A stretch of 64,000 nucleotides of DNA, from assembly GCA_014860745.1 (NCBI GenBank), contig JACZJC010000069.1, forward strand, positions 1-64,000, in the 5' to 3' direction. Both the position numbers and the translations under genes were made by a program. The DNA comes from Anaerolineales bacterium (GTDB taxonomy: Bacteria; Chloroflexota; Anaerolineae; Anaerolineales; Villigracilaceae). How positions within the stretch are numbered: the first letter of the stretch is position 1; each line of letters opens with the position of its first letter. Of the stretch, positions 41,898-52,289 are shown piece after piece. Under the pieces are notes generated by a model that was not told where the DNA came from, searched no databases, and worked only from the letters and a program-made list of their open reading frames with translations.

Positions 41898-42905
41898 TTA
41901 CTTTGTGGCAGTTGGTGTTGTACCAGATGAAATTATCGTATTGTTCTCGATTACAATTCCAATATTTCCAGGCAAATCCGGAAAGTAAATTGGTGGATTT
42001 GTAACATCCCGAAATGTATTATTTGAAACAATTATATATTCTAGGTGTGCATCTGGAACTTCAGAGTAAAATGAAATTCCACCCACATTTTCCAACAGGT
42101 TGTTGTCTATCATAATATTTCTGATCTGGACAAATTCCGCCCAATCATATTGTTCCTCTCCTAAGGAAATACCGCGCATGGGTCGGTTGTTGCGGTAATA
42201 ATTGGGGTCGTCTGCTCGGGCGATGTTATCGGAAATATAGATATCTTGGGACGAATCAATATAAATTCCAACGCTGAAATTGTCATGGACATAGTTTCCG
42301 ATAATTTGCAGCCCTTTTGCCTGTAGCGCTGTTATTCCTTCGCCACAGTTGTTGTAAACTTCATTGTTTACCATTTGCCCGAAGTCGGCTCCGATATAGT
42401 GCCTGTGCCCACTGCCCCATCCCCCCTCGCGGGTGTTGTCGCATTTTCCATTTGCCAAGCGGTACCGGGGGTTGGTAACATTATTGTGAATTTTCGAATT
42501 TTTGATGATTACATAATCCCCGTTAACGCGAATTCCATAATCAAACCCATGCATGATTTCTACATTGTCAACAACAATCCATGATCCGGTAATATGAATA
42601 GCATTTTGATCTTCAGTTCCGAATGCATCGACCACCCCGCCTGTAATAATAATAGGAGCGTCTTCCGCTCCGCTTTTACTGAAAATGAAGGGTGTTGTGA
42701 TTGTTCCCATAATGTGAATGGTTTCCCCAGGCTGAACTTTGTTCATGGCATTTGTCATTGTGCAGGGCCTGAAGGGCGATGAACAGTTACCGCTTCCCGT
42801 TTGACTCACCCATAACCCCTTGGAAAAGATAATTGTGGCGCTCAGTCCGGCGGTAAACAAAAGTCCAAATATTATTAATATTTTCACTTTATTTGATTTT
42901 GGCAT
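41898..42905 (-). CDS. Secreted right-handed beta-helix protein (polysaccharide lyase/epimerase-like)
   Basis: 335 residues. An N-terminal hydrophobic segment (8-30) exports it. The rest shows the repeats of a parallel beta-helix (INGDYVIIKNSKIHNN, QIIGNYVHDNFSVGIYIDSSQDIYISDN, IMIDNNLLENVGGI), typical of pectate-lyase-fold enzymes. A GTED..IHITGSWIVVDNVEI stretch marks the first coils. Likely trims or modifies the exopolysaccharide. It is convergent with the membrane protein gene at 41095. Confidence 0.82.
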   Translation of the reverse strand: MPKSNKVKILIIFGLLFTAGLSATIIFSKGLWVSQTGSGNCSSPFRPCTMTNAMNKVQPGETIHIMGTITTPFIFSKSGAEDAPIIITGGVVDAFGTEDQNAIHITGSWIVVDNVEIMHGFDYGIRVNGDYVIIKNSKIHNNVTNPRYRLANGKCDNTREGGWGSGHRHYIGADFGQMVNNEVYNNCGEGITALQAKGLQIIGNYVHDNFSVGIYIDSSQDIYISDNIARADDPNYYRNNRPMRGISLGEEQYDWAEFVQIRNIMIDNNLLENVGGISFYSEVPDAHLEYIIVSNNTFRDVTNPPIYFPDLPGNIGIVIENNTIISSGTTPTATK

Positions 42906-42989
42906 TTATGATTTTTACCTATAAATATCTGTGTGGAGTTGACGAATTATTAATCCTGATACTCAGGCGGATCTTTTCGCATTGGGAGT

Positions 42990-44312
42990 TTATGCGTTTA
43001 TTGGGGTTGATCGGCCAAATACTTTCCGGCTAATCTTGCCTGCAATCAAGGATATTGACGATGCGGCAAAAATAAAAACCCAGGGGATCACAAATACAAT
43101 ATACTTTGGGAGTACGAAGAAAATCATTACGGTCAAGGTGCTTAACAAAAAGCTTGTGTAAAATAAAAAATGCTGACGGAAGGATTTTAGGTTTAGAATT
43201 AACCCGGTTATAAAAAACGGGAGAATAAGGAGCCAGGGCAGCCAATAAAAAGGAGAATCGGCGTTCGTGTAAATAAAATTTATTCCCGGATATATTTCTA
43301 GCCAGTAATATACAAACTTTCTAAGCGCAAGTTTTAGAGCTTGATCAGGATGCGACCGTATGAATTCCTTCGCTTCATCGTAATAGATTTCGTCCAATTT
43401 GATCTCATAGTCTCTTGTATGGGCGAGGTTTTCTACCCGGGTTGTTGCGGCTTCTGAAAGTTCTGCCGATGGATCTGTGTACCAGGAAGGTATTCCCTTG
43501 GCTTGTTCATTTTGTCCTTCCCAAAGGTTCAGGCCACCTGAAGTATTTAGTGTTATAACATTGAATTGAATATAATTTCGAATAACCCAGGGTGCAACAA
43601 TTAAGATTGAAAGGGTCATTATCTGTGCAAACAATCTCAACCACTTATCTTTAAAGACCCAGATCATCCATAAAGCTATAAAGGGTATATAAAGCAACAT
43701 TTCTGTTCTTGCAGTAATTAATATTCCCAGACTCAAGCTGGCCAGAACGGTCAATTTTTTTGATTCCGGTTGGATTTCCAGTTTGAACAACAGCCAGAAG
43801 AAGAAAACTCGTAAGAAAATCTGCAAAGTAGCATCGGAAATCTGTGCAGAAGTATAGGCGAGAAGGGGGAAAACTCCGGCTATTAAAAATGACCAGACCG
43901 CAGTCTGGAGGTTGAACTTGATCTTTGCAATTTCGTATATTAATAAGCAGGTATATGCCCCCAGACCCGCTTGTAGGATTTCAATAATTAGAATCCCTGT
44001 TGAGTCGATACCAAACAACAGCCCCAAGCCCGCGATCAGTAACGAGTAAATGGGGGGTTTGAATGCAGTTGGCAGTACTATTTTAGGGTCTAAGATATAT
44101 TCGTTGGTCACCAAGCCGGTTTGCGTAACAGAGTAATATGAAAATCCCCTGCCGTTTAAAAGATTTGGAACCAATGTTGCATACTCGTGATCTAATTGGG
44201 TATCGCCCGCGAGGAATATTGCAGCCATGCGGACGATAAAGGCGAGAAATAGAAGGCTTATCAGTCTGATTTTATTAAAACGCTCATTTGTGAAATCTAA
44301 AATTGAAAACAT
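42990..44312 (-). CDS. ArnT/PMT-type (GT39/GT83) membrane glycosyltransferase
   Basis: 440 residues with about 11 membrane helices. The first outer loop contains GDTQLDHEYATLVPNLLNGRGFSYY, where an acidic residue usually acts as catalytic base in GT-C enzymes, and TAFKPPIYSLLIAGLGLLFG, a hallmark of the family. Uses a polyprenyl-phosphate sugar to decorate a lipid or polysaccharide outside the membrane. ATG at 44312 follows GGAGG. Confidence 0.9.
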   Translation of the reverse strand: MFSILDFTNERFNKIRLISLLFLAFIVRMAAIFLAGDTQLDHEYATLVPNLLNGRGFSYYSVTQTGLVTNEYILDPKIVLPTAFKPPIYSLLIAGLGLLFGIDSTGILIIEILQAGLGAYTCLLIYEIAKIKFNLQTAVWSFLIAGVFPLLAYTSAQISDATLQIFLRVFFFWLLFKLEIQPESKKLTVLASLSLGILITARTEMLLYIPFIALWMIWVFKDKWLRLFAQIMTLSILIVAPWVIRNYIQFNVITLNTSGGLNLWEGQNEQAKGIPSWYTDPSAELSEAATTRVENLAHTRDYEIKLDEIYYDEAKEFIRSHPDQALKLALRKFVYYWLEIYPGINFIYTNADSPFYWLPWLLILPFFITGLILNLKSFRQHFLFYTSFLLSTLTVMIFFVLPKYIVFVIPWVFIFAASSISLIAGKISRKVFGRSTPINA

Positions 44313-44769
44313 AGCTTCCTCCAAAGTGTATATATGTCATCTTGGAAAATTTCGGAAGGTTGCGCGCTGTACCTTAAATATTCTTTCAGGTGGAACTTTA
44401 TGAGTGGCGTGTTTGGAGTTGTGTTTTACAAAAAAATAATTATAAACCTAAATGCGACCATTTAAGGGTAAATGTGAATACAGGAAAATCATTTACGTAG
44501 TGAGTGTGCTTGGCAGAGGGAAAACCGAATTGTTATCATAATCCAATGGTGGCAGGGCAAAGTTGTATTTTTGTTATAGGGAACAAATCCGGTGGATGTC
44601 ATTACTTTTTTTTCGGGAGCGGATGTCAAAGACAATCTAAATTGATAATCACTCTGCGCTCAGCCTAAAATAGTGGGAGTTTGGACAATATGCGATAAGG
44701 GGCCAAATTGGAGGAAATTGCAATATTTTAGCCTTGTGGTAGAAAAGAAAATTGTGGTTTAATGGAAAA
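44313..44769. other. AT-rich intergenic region inside the polysaccharide locus
   Basis: About 455 bases between two divergent genes. No gene is supported. It carries promoters, including the -10 box at 44758, and is more AT-rich than the genes around it. Confidence 0.4.
44758..44763 (+). promoter_or_regulatory. -10 box for a leaderless transcript
   Basis: TTTAAT, preceded by TGG (extended -10), is followed by GGAAAA and the ATG at 44770. A weak -35 TTGTGG lies 18 bases upstream. Confidence 0.45.
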
Positions 44770-45492
44770 ATGCGTTGGATTTATATTTCTCCCCACCTTG
44801 ATGACGCTGTCCTCTCACTGGGCGGCCTTATTTATGACCAGGCTCATACTGGACAAGAGGTGGAGATTTGGACGATGTTCTGTGGACTTCCCATCACCGA
44901 TGAGGTAAGTCTGTTTGCCAGGGAACTTCACCTTCAATGGGGATTTCGCTCAGCGGAAGAAACTGTACTATCGCGGCGTGAAGAGGATAGTAGGGCGGTG
45001 GCGACTCTTGGAGCACGCGGCGTCCACTTTGACTTTCCTGATTGTATATATCGGCGCGGCATGGATGGGAATTGGCTCTACCCCGATAATACCTTTGTTT
45101 CACCGCATAAGGATGAAGTTGAATTCATTGAAAAAATGACAACTGCTCTTGCTGAAAGGCTGGAATCCGATGATACGCTAATTTGTCCGCTGGCTATAGG
45201 CGGGCATGTGGATCATGTAATCGTCAGGCGGGCGGTCGAGAATTTGAACCACTCGCTTATGTATTATGCTGACTTTCCATATTTGCTGGATGCTCCGTCT
45301 TCCTTCGACACAATCGAAAAGACCATGCAGGCTACGAATAAGATGGTTTCAAGAATAGGATTGGCTGCATGGCAGGAAAGCGCTGCGGCTTACAAATCTC
45401 AAATCCCCATGGAATTCGAAAATCGAAGGAAAATGCAAAAAGCGATTTCGGGTTATGGGAGGAAAGGCGTTCGTCTTTGGAGTCTTTCTTGA
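44770..45492 (+). CDS. PIG-L/LmbE-family deacetylase of the polysaccharide locus
   Basis: 240 residues. SPHLDDAVLSLGG near the N-terminus and IGGHVDH in the middle are the zinc-site motifs. Probably deacetylates a GlcNAc residue on a lipid-linked intermediate or modifies a sugar precursor. It is distinct from the PIG-L protein at 25732. The ATG at 44770 starts the first strand (RWIYISPH). Confidence 0.9.
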   Translation: MRWIYISPHLDDAVLSLGGLIYDQAHTGQEVEIWTMFCGLPITDEVSLFARELHLQWGFRSAEETVLSRREEDSRAVATLGARGVHFDFPDCIYRRGMDGNWLYPDNTFVSPHKDEVEFIEKMTTALAERLESDDTLICPLAIGGHVDHVIVRRAVENLNHSLMYYADFPYLLDAPSSFDTIEKTMQATNKMVSRIGLAAWQESAAAYKSQIPMEFENRRKMQKAISGYGRKGVRLWSLS

Positions 45493-45663
45493 TTGATCTC
45501 CTTTCAAAAGGATTCAATCCACTGGCGGGAAGAGACGATTCTGATACGATAAATCATGAGGGATGATGCAATTTATCCCGAAATATGTTGAAATGTTGAT
45601 ATAAGTATATAACCCTTCGAAGATCACCCGAACTCAAATTCTAATTAATATCATAGAGGAATA

Positions 45664-46752
45664 ATGGCAGATGGAAATTTGAATAACGAACAAACCCATG
45701 TCGATCGGACGCTTTCCCGAGTCTTGACTTGGGTGGGGGAGAGCGAACTAATTTGGTTTGGTATTTTTCTTTTACTGGCCGTCGTTATTACACTGGGCGC
45801 ATTGACAGCCTCCACAGGGTATGAAGATATTGCTGGAATCGGTCGACAGGTTGATGGAACTGCGTATCGACCGTACGTGTATCGTCAATTGGTGCCTTTG
45901 ACAATAAGAATTGTCAGCCAATTTATCCCTGAAGAGAAAATGGTATCATTGGATCGGATGGGTGCCCAGACGAATATTGGCGCAACGATTCAACTTTTAG
46001 AAAACGACTTCGCCCTAAATATTTTTAGTGCTCTCATCAATTTCATGTCTTTGATAGGTTTTGCTTATGTGTACCGAGCCTTACTTCGCGCTCAACTTTC
46101 CGGTCCCTCGCTATATTTCAATATTACAGTGGCTTGTGCTCTTTATGGTCTGACATACACCAATCATGAAGGTGTATATAGCTACGATTATCCATTACTA
46201 TTTCTCTACACAACCGCAATTTACCTAATGTCACGTCAGGTTTGGTGGGCGTACTACTTTGTTTTTATATTGGCGACCATTAACAAAGAGACCACTATTC
46301 TATTGACAGCAGTTTACGCCTTAACCTTCTGGAGGAAACATAATTCACGGCATTTTACATTACATTTGTTGTCACAGTTTATTACGTTTGCAATAATTAC
46401 TTCTAGTATACGTTTTTATTTCTCAGAGAATCCAGGTTCGGGTGTCGAAATTCATTTCCTAAGAAATATCAGACTCCTGATGAATCCACCGGACGTTTAT
46501 GATTTTCCCTTATTAATGATGATGTTATTTGTTTTGATCGTTAAGGATTGGTATGCCAAACCGTCCCTGTTCAAAAACACCTTTTTGATGGTAGTCCCGT
46601 TGGTTTGCCTGGGTTTCGCCTTTGGTTGGGTTGATGAGTTGCGGGATTATTATGAGGTGTACCCTGCTGTGATAGCTCTGGCGGGCATACCCCTCGCTTT
46701 GTATGTATTTGGAGTGCCAATTAGGCCTAGGCCCAGCATAGACTTGGCGTAA
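45664..46752 (+). CDS. Polytopic membrane protein, possible GT-C glycosyltransferase
   Basis: 362 residues, about nine hydrophobic segments. The first outer loop has YRPYVYRQLVPLTIR and a later helix end has ATINKETTILL, which resembles the NKET-type motif of membrane mannosyltransferase-like proteins. No certain family. GAGGAA precedes the ATG. Confidence 0.65.
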   Translation: MADGNLNNEQTHVDRTLSRVLTWVGESELIWFGIFLLLAVVITLGALTASTGYEDIAGIGRQVDGTAYRPYVYRQLVPLTIRIVSQFIPEEKMVSLDRMGAQTNIGATIQLLENDFALNIFSALINFMSLIGFAYVYRALLRAQLSGPSLYFNITVACALYGLTYTNHEGVYSYDYPLLFLYTTAIYLMSRQVWWAYYFVFILATINKETTILLTAVYALTFWRKHNSRHFTLHLLSQFITFAIITSSIRFYFSENPGSGVEIHFLRNIRLLMNPPDVYDFPLLMMMLFVLIVKDWYAKPSLFKNTFLMVVPLVCLGFAFGWVDELRDYYEVYPAVIALAGIPLALYVFGVPIRPRPSIDLA

Positions 46753-46829
46753 AAAAGGCCGCCGTGCTCCTCACCCTGACCAGAAAGTAATTCCTGATTA
46801 AACCAGATGTCTTTTATAGATAAAATTTC

Positions 46830-48029
46830 ATGATGTCAAATTTTCCAGTCGATCCGATGTTTGAACAACCCGATGGATGGCTTCGCGTAAGTCTGCCAAA
46901 AATTGAGGCTGCAACCGGGGCAATCACAAAGTTAACGGGCCAAAGGATGAGCCTTCCAACTTTTGATGAAGCCCGCGTCATATTCCAACGGAAAAATTGG
47001 GTAAAATTAACTAACGTAAAGCCAGCGAATTCTCATTTTTCAATTATTGTGCCAGTTCATAATGAAGAGCGAACACTTCCATCCTTTTTGGGGGCGCTCT
47101 TTGCATCCGAGTTGCCCTCGGATGCTGATATTCAAGTGGTCTTTGTTCTAAATGCAACAACCGATCGGAGCTCTGAGATAATTAGGAACCGATTGGGTTT
47201 TATCAATCACCCGGAAGAGGTGATCTTGTCTGAATCCACATGCGACCCGAGAAGAGCGAACGTAGGGTATCGGTTTCACCAGGACAGAATCCGCTTCTTG
47301 GTTATTGAAACTCCCTCAGCCGGAAAAGCGAATGCATTGAATCTTGGGAACGAGATCGCACGGAGGGAGGCGCATGAGGTTGCGATAAATATTGATGCAA
47401 ACAATTGGGTCGAGCCGGATTCTATAGCGTTAATGTATGGCAAGGCGAAACAAACTATTTTGGATGTCCCGCTTTCGAACGTGGTACTTGTCAATGCCAG
47501 GGAATACTGTCCAACGAGAAACACGCAGATAAAGGTGTCTGTAAAAATTAAAACGCAGAAGGCAGAAGTATCTGGGTGTATGTTTGCGTGGTCTACGAAA
47601 TGGATAAATGAAAATAATGGTTTCCCACAGCACGCCATTGAAGATTACGGCGCAGGGCTGCTTGCCCTTTCCCAAAAAAAAAGAATTGTGGAAAGCGATG
47701 CCAATATATGGGTTTATTCCGCTTCAAATTCATTCGACGAGAATAGGCAGGTGATTCGGTTCATCTACGGCGCTATGCAGTTGGCAAGGCGATTTGAGAA
47801 GGACGCCATTGCGCTGCAAATCCTTCGCGAGGATTTCCCTCATCTCCGTCCACTGCGAAGCCGCCTTGAGTATTACCTATTTCGAAGAGGAAAAAAGCGA
47901 CACTTCATGGATATCCTGCGAGGTGTTATTAGATGGATGTTCAATGAAATTCTCATTTACAATGCCCGGCGAAAGTTCCGCAAAGACCCCGATGGTCAAA
48001 CATGGGATCCGATAGGCAGCACCAAATAG
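46830..48029 (+). CDS. Glycosyltransferase family 2
   Basis: 399 residues. After about 70 unusual N-terminal residues comes the GT-A core: FSIIVPVHNEERTLPSFLGAL, ETPSAGKANALNLGNEIAR and VAINIDANNWVEPDS, where D-x-N is at the place of the DXD metal motif. EDYGAGLLAL carries the likely catalytic acid. Two ATGs (46830, 46833) follow a TAAAAT box; the second sits exactly six bases after it. Confidence 0.88.
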   Translation: MMSNFPVDPMFEQPDGWLRVSLPKIEAATGAITKLTGQRMSLPTFDEARVIFQRKNWVKLTNVKPANSHFSIIVPVHNEERTLPSFLGALFASELPSDADIQVVFVLNATTDRSSEIIRNRLGFINHPEEVILSESTCDPRRANVGYRFHQDRIRFLVIETPSAGKANALNLGNEIARREAHEVAINIDANNWVEPDSIALMYGKAKQTILDVPLSNVVLVNAREYCPTRNTQIKVSVKIKTQKAEVSGCMFAWSTKWINENNGFPQHAIEDYGAGLLALSQKKRIVESDANIWVYSASNSFDENRQVIRFIYGAMQLARRFEKDAIALQILREDFPHLRPLRSRLEYYLFRRGKKRHFMDILRGVIRWMFNEILIYNARRKFRKDPDGQTWDPIGSTK

Positions 48030-48074
48030 CAATGTCGGTGAAGTAGATGAAGTCCGGACTCACCTATTTGGTGC
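48019..48074 (+). other. Intergenic hairpin spanning the glycosyltransferase stop codon
   Basis: GCACCAAATAG (48019-48029, includes the stop) pairs with CTATTTGGTGC (48064-48074); inside, GGTGA pairs with TCACC. No T run follows, so it may protect the mRNA end or mark partial termination. Confidence 0.5.
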
Positions 48075-48154
48075 GTCAAAAGGTGACCGAATGTAATTTT
48101 GGTGAAATACTGATATACTTTATTCGATTTGATATATATTTGAAATGAGACCCC

Positions 48155-49612
48155 ATGACGGTTAATAGAAATGATTTTATTTACATGATAATGGCTGTTG
48201 GTTTTGCTGTCGCTGGCGTTATGGTGATCAGCAATCCTGATGCCTTGATCGGTTTGTATTTTGCCGCGGCAATGCTCGGTATTGGTTTGGTTATGGCGAT
48301 TTATATCAAGCCAAGTCTGGGCGCGGATATCCTGATTATTGCGGTGTTTACAAATATTTCCCGCACCTTTACCGACAATGGTCTTCCCAGTGTAATTAAA
48401 CCGCTAGTGGCGATTGTTGCATTGGCTATACTTGTACGATACATTAATGCAGCTCAGATGCCAGGTGGACGGGATAAGACACGAGGGGTTGAAGCGTTCT
48501 TGTTTTTTTATTTTATGATGGTCGCCTTTTCTTATATCACGGCTGATAACAAGGAGCGTGCTGCTGAGGCGATTATAGATCTGGGAAAGGATATTGTTAT
48601 TATTTATTGTATATTTTTTACGCTCCGTCGTCCGGAAACATGGAAGCAATCCGCCTGGATTGTAATCCTTGTCACGGCTTTTCTATCTCTTCTTGGAGTT
48701 TACCAGGCGTTTACCGGTAATTACGACCAGCAGTTTTTCGGCCTGGCGCGTGCGCTAAAAGATGTTAGTACGAATTCAACTACGTATCGCCTTGCAGGTC
48801 CTATCAAGGAACCCAATATGTGGGGACAAGTCGTTGTTGCCGTCGTACCGCTTGTGTTATTTAGAATTATTTACGAAAGACGAATGCGCATGAGATTGCT
48901 GGGGGTTGGCATCCTTGGGATTCTATTGATCGAAATTTTGAATACATACAGCCGTGGGGCTTATTTGGGATTGGTATTTGTCTCCGGGTTGGTATTATTG
49001 AGCCAGCGCCCTCATCCTTTGATTTGGTTTGCTGGCGTCGCTACTGTGGTGCTGGTTTTTCCATTTTTACCGTCCAGTTACACAGATCGTTTTGAGACGA
49101 TAACCCTTCTGAATTCCGATGGCATCTACCAGGAAGCCTCATTTCGCGGGCGGACGAGTAAAATCCTTACCGGCTTGATCATGTTTTCCAATAACCCTAT
49201 TTTGGGGGTTGGTGCGGGTAATTACCCAAACAATTACCAAAAATATACAATTGATGTGGGGCTGGAGCGAGCTTCCGGGGAACAAGACCCACACTCCTTG
49301 TATGTGCAAATCCTTGCTGAAACTGGTATCCTGGGTGGGATAACATTTCTTGGGTTTGCCAGCTTGCTTTTGATTAACTTTTCCAGATCCATCCAATCCA
49401 TTAAAAATTTTATGGCTTATCAAAGCTGGTTGCCCTGGCTTTACGCCATTCAAATTTCTGTTATTGGGTATTTGTTCACAAGCTTGTTTTTGCATGGCGG
49501 GTATATTCGATTTTATTGGATTCTTGTAGCATTGGCACTGGCTGCAATTCAATTGACCGAAGAATCACTGATTGATCCCGACCAAAAGCACCTGTTGGAA
49601 CTCCCTGTCTGA
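48155..49612 (+). CDS. O-antigen ligase/polymerase (Wzy-type) membrane protein
   Basis: 485 residues with about 12 helices. The Wzy_C region contains NTYSRGAYLGLVFVSG and, before the last helices, DPHSLYVQILAETGILGG, the H-x-x-Y...E pattern of O-antigen ligases and polymerases. It should polymerise the repeat units flipped by Wzx on the outer face. Confidence 0.9.
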   Translation: MTVNRNDFIYMIMAVGFAVAGVMVISNPDALIGLYFAAAMLGIGLVMAIYIKPSLGADILIIAVFTNISRTFTDNGLPSVIKPLVAIVALAILVRYINAAQMPGGRDKTRGVEAFLFFYFMMVAFSYITADNKERAAEAIIDLGKDIVIIYCIFFTLRRPETWKQSAWIVILVTAFLSLLGVYQAFTGNYDQQFFGLARALKDVSTNSTTYRLAGPIKEPNMWGQVVVAVVPLVLFRIIYERRMRMRLLGVGILGILLIEILNTYSRGAYLGLVFVSGLVLLSQRPHPLIWFAGVATVVLVFPFLPSSYTDRFETITLLNSDGIYQEASFRGRTSKILTGLIMFSNNPILGVGAGNYPNNYQKYTIDVGLERASGEQDPHSLYVQILAETGILGGITFLGFASLLLINFSRSIQSIKNFMAYQSWLPWLYAIQISVIGYLFTSLFLHGGYIRFYWILVALALAAIQLTEESLIDPDQKHLLELPV

Positions 49613-49618
49613 CAAAAT

Positions 49619-51088
49619 ATGACTGAAAACCCTATAGAGAACGATTCCGGCCGCAAGGTCCTGCAGAAAACAGCCCGCGGCATTTTTTGGAATTTCATTG
49701 CATACGGCTTCAGCAAGGCCATCATTCTGGTGACCACTTCCATCCTTGCTCGTTTGCTCAGCAAAGATGATTTTGGCATTGTTGCCTTGGCGGTGATTGC
49801 CATCAATTACCTGTCCGTTGTAAAAGATCTCGGTTTGGGGATAGCACTAATCCAAAGGAGGGAGGATGTCAACGAAGCCGCCAATACAGTTTTTACGCTA
49901 AACCTTATTTTCGGCGTTTTACTTTCAGCATTATTAATCCCCCTGGCTCCTTTGGTTGCTGACTACTTCAAGAACCCATTGGTCATCCCTGTCCTGCGGT
50001 GGCTAGGATTAACGTTTTTCATCAGCGCGATTGGGTCGGTACATGTCGTCTGGTTGATGCGGGAATTGGATTACCGTCGAAAATTGATTCCGGATCTCGG
50101 CTCTGCATTGATCAAAGGAATTGTCTCGATTGGATTGGCGCTGAGCGGATATGGAGTTTGGTCATTGGTCATTGGCCAATTGAGTGGGGTGGTGAGCTCC
50201 GTCCTTTTATTCTGGATCATGGTCCCCTGGCGCCCACGCTTTAGGTTGGATTCAAAAATCACCCGTTCTTTATTGGCATTCGGTTCGTCCATCATCAGCA
50301 GTGATATATTGAATGTAACCATCGATAATTTGAGCTATATCATCATAGGCCGGTTGTTTGGCGCTGTTCAATTGGGTGTTTACACCCTTGCGTACCGCTT
50401 GCCTGAAATGTTATTGATCGGAAATTTGTGGATCATGGCGAGTGTCACATTTCCGGCATTTGCGAATATCCAGAACGATGCGGATAATTTACGCCGTGGT
50501 TTTCTGGGATCCATCCGATTGGTGGGATTGATCGCGATGCCTATATGCCTGGGTTTGATCATCGCAGCCGAACCGATCATTCTTGTTCTATTTGGCAGCC
50601 AATGGGTGGATGCAATTCCTGTTTTGCGCATCCTCGCGTTATATGCCCTTGTCGCTTCCATCGGGTACCATGTAGGTGATGTTTATAAGGCGATTGGCCG
50701 CCCGGACATTTTATTGAAAATGACCATATTCACTCTTGCACTTCTAATCATCGCGCTTCTGATTGGATCGCGCCATGGTTTGACGGGGATCGCATGGGCG
50801 TATGTTGTGGCCGTCTTTATAGAACGGGTGGTAAGTCTATTTATTGCCGTACGTTTTATTAAGATTTCTGCAAGGGAAATCCTTTCTCAATTGATTCCGT
50901 CCATAAAGGGCGGATTAGCCATGGTTGTAGTCACCCTTGGCGTTTTATACATGACGACAACCATGACCCCCTTTGTAATCCTTATATTTTTACTCCTCGC
51001 TGGTGGGATAAGTTATTTAGGTGTTCTATGGGGAACAGAGCGAGAGAATCTTTTACAATTGGTCAATATTATTCGCAAGACGGATTAA
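49619..51088 (+). CDS. Wzx-type polysaccharide flippase (MOP superfamily)
   Basis: 489 residues, about 13 helices. The N-terminus (ARGIFWNFIAYGFSKAIILVTTSILARLLSKDDFGIVALAVI) is the polysaccharide-synthesis MATE-like signature. It flips lipid-linked repeat units to the outside. It starts seven bases after the polymerase gene, a typical wzy-wzx pair. Confidence 0.94.
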   Translation: MTENPIENDSGRKVLQKTARGIFWNFIAYGFSKAIILVTTSILARLLSKDDFGIVALAVIAINYLSVVKDLGLGIALIQRREDVNEAANTVFTLNLIFGVLLSALLIPLAPLVADYFKNPLVIPVLRWLGLTFFISAIGSVHVVWLMRELDYRRKLIPDLGSALIKGIVSIGLALSGYGVWSLVIGQLSGVVSSVLLFWIMVPWRPRFRLDSKITRSLLAFGSSIISSDILNVTIDNLSYIIIGRLFGAVQLGVYTLAYRLPEMLLIGNLWIMASVTFPAFANIQNDADNLRRGFLGSIRLVGLIAMPICLGLIIAAEPIILVLFGSQWVDAIPVLRILALYALVASIGYHVGDVYKAIGRPDILLKMTIFTLALLIIALLIGSRHGLTGIAWAYVVAVFIERVVSLFIAVRFIKISAREILSQLIPSIKGGLAMVVVTLGVLYMTTTMTPFVILIFLLLAGGISYLGVLWGTERENLLQLVNIIRKTD

Positions 51089-51095
51089 CAGAACT

Positions 51096-52289
51096 ATGGT
51101 ATCCGATAGTCAACAGCTCTTAAACCCAGCAAATGCTCCCCGAAAAATAAAAACAATCATTTTTGTAATCGATGGTTTGGGGGTTGGTGGAGCCGAACAC
51201 CTTATGATTCCCATACTGGGATATTTGAATAAAGAAACATTTAGCGCTCGTGTATGCGTTTTGCAATCTAGAGATGGTAATCCGCTCGCAGAAGATATTC
51301 GCTCCCTCGGTGTACAAGTGGATTTTTTGAATGTCAGGCACTTGCGTGATTTTACCGCGTTGTTGCGCTTAAGAAATTACTTGAAGGAAGTTAAGGCTGA
51401 TCTTATTCATACCCAGCTGGAATTTGCGAATATCCTGGGAAATACCTCAGCCAAAATTCTCGGCCTGCCGAGCGTTTGTACTGTCCACGTTCAGCCAATA
51501 AGAGACGGGAGATTAAAAAGCCGGTTTCATCAATGGGTGGAATGGATGGCGTTACGTTTGTTTTGCGATCGCATCATCACGGTGTCCGAGGATACGCGGC
51601 GCAATTATATCGCCCAGAGCGGCATCTCGCCAAAGAAGCTTTTGACGATTTACAATGGAATTGATTTAACTCGATTTAATCGCCTCAAGCCTGACCTCGA
51701 CCGGGCGTCTGTTCGAGAAGAGTTTCATCTGCCCAAGGATTCTTTTCTGCTTACAACAGTGGCGGTCCTGCGCCAACAAAAAGGGATCGAGCATATGATC
51801 CGCGCCTTGCCCGCTCTTCACAACATGCATGGCAATGTTTATTACCTAATCGTAGGGGCTGGAACATACCTTGCAGTTTTGGAGAAAGAGGCGGAACTTA
51901 CAGGCCTGAGAGAAAATATCATCTTTGCTGGCAGCCGAAAAGATATACCTCGAATTTTATCTGCGAGCGATATTTTTATTTTGCCCACACTAACCGAGGC
52001 GTTGCCGACTGTACTGGCTGAGGCAATGGCCTGCCGGTTACCGATCGTTGCCAGTGCAGTGGGAGGCATACCGGAAATGATCCAGAGCAACGGAAATGGC
52101 TGCTTGGTATCTCCAGCGCAGCCTTCAGAATTATCTGAAGCTTGCGAAACATTACTTAAGCAGCCCAATTTACGCATACGGATGGGTGACGAGGGCTGGA
52201 ATCTCGTGTACCAGAAATTTAACATTATCCATCAGGTTATCCAATTGGAAGAACAATATCTAGAATTAATAAATCGCTATGAACAATAA
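51096..52289 (+). CDS. Glycosyltransferase family 4
   Basis: 397 residues, GT-B fold: VIDGLGVGGAEHLMIPIL near the start, RIITVSEDTRRNYIAQSGI in the middle, VAVLRQQKGIEHMIRALPAL for donor binding and the EX7E motif in PTLTEALPTVLAEAMACRLPIVAS. The ATG at 51096 is chosen because upstream codons lie inside the flippase gene. Confidence 0.92.
   Translation: MVSDSQQLLNPANAPRKIKTIIFVIDGLGVGGAEHLMIPILGYLNKETFSARVCVLQSRDGNPLAEDIRSLGVQVDFLNVRHLRDFTALLRLRNYLKEVKADLIHTQLEFANILGNTSAKILGLPSVCTVHVQPIRDGRLKSRFHQWVEWMALRLFCDRIITVSEDTRRNYIAQSGISPKKLLTIYNGIDLTRFNRLKPDLDRASVREEFHLPKDSFLLTTVAVLRQQKGIEHMIRALPALHNMHGNVYYLIVGAGTYLAVLEKEAELTGLRENIIFAGSRKDIPRILSASDIFILPTLTEALPTVLAEAMACRLPIVASAVGGIPEMIQSNGNGCLVSPAQPSELSEACETLLKQPNLRIRMGDEGWNLVYQKFNIIHQVIQLEEQYLELINRYEQ

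Noticed and set aside
44313-44769. Search for a gene or RNA in the AT-rich gap
   Set aside because: No open frame with a start site and no clear RNA structure was found.
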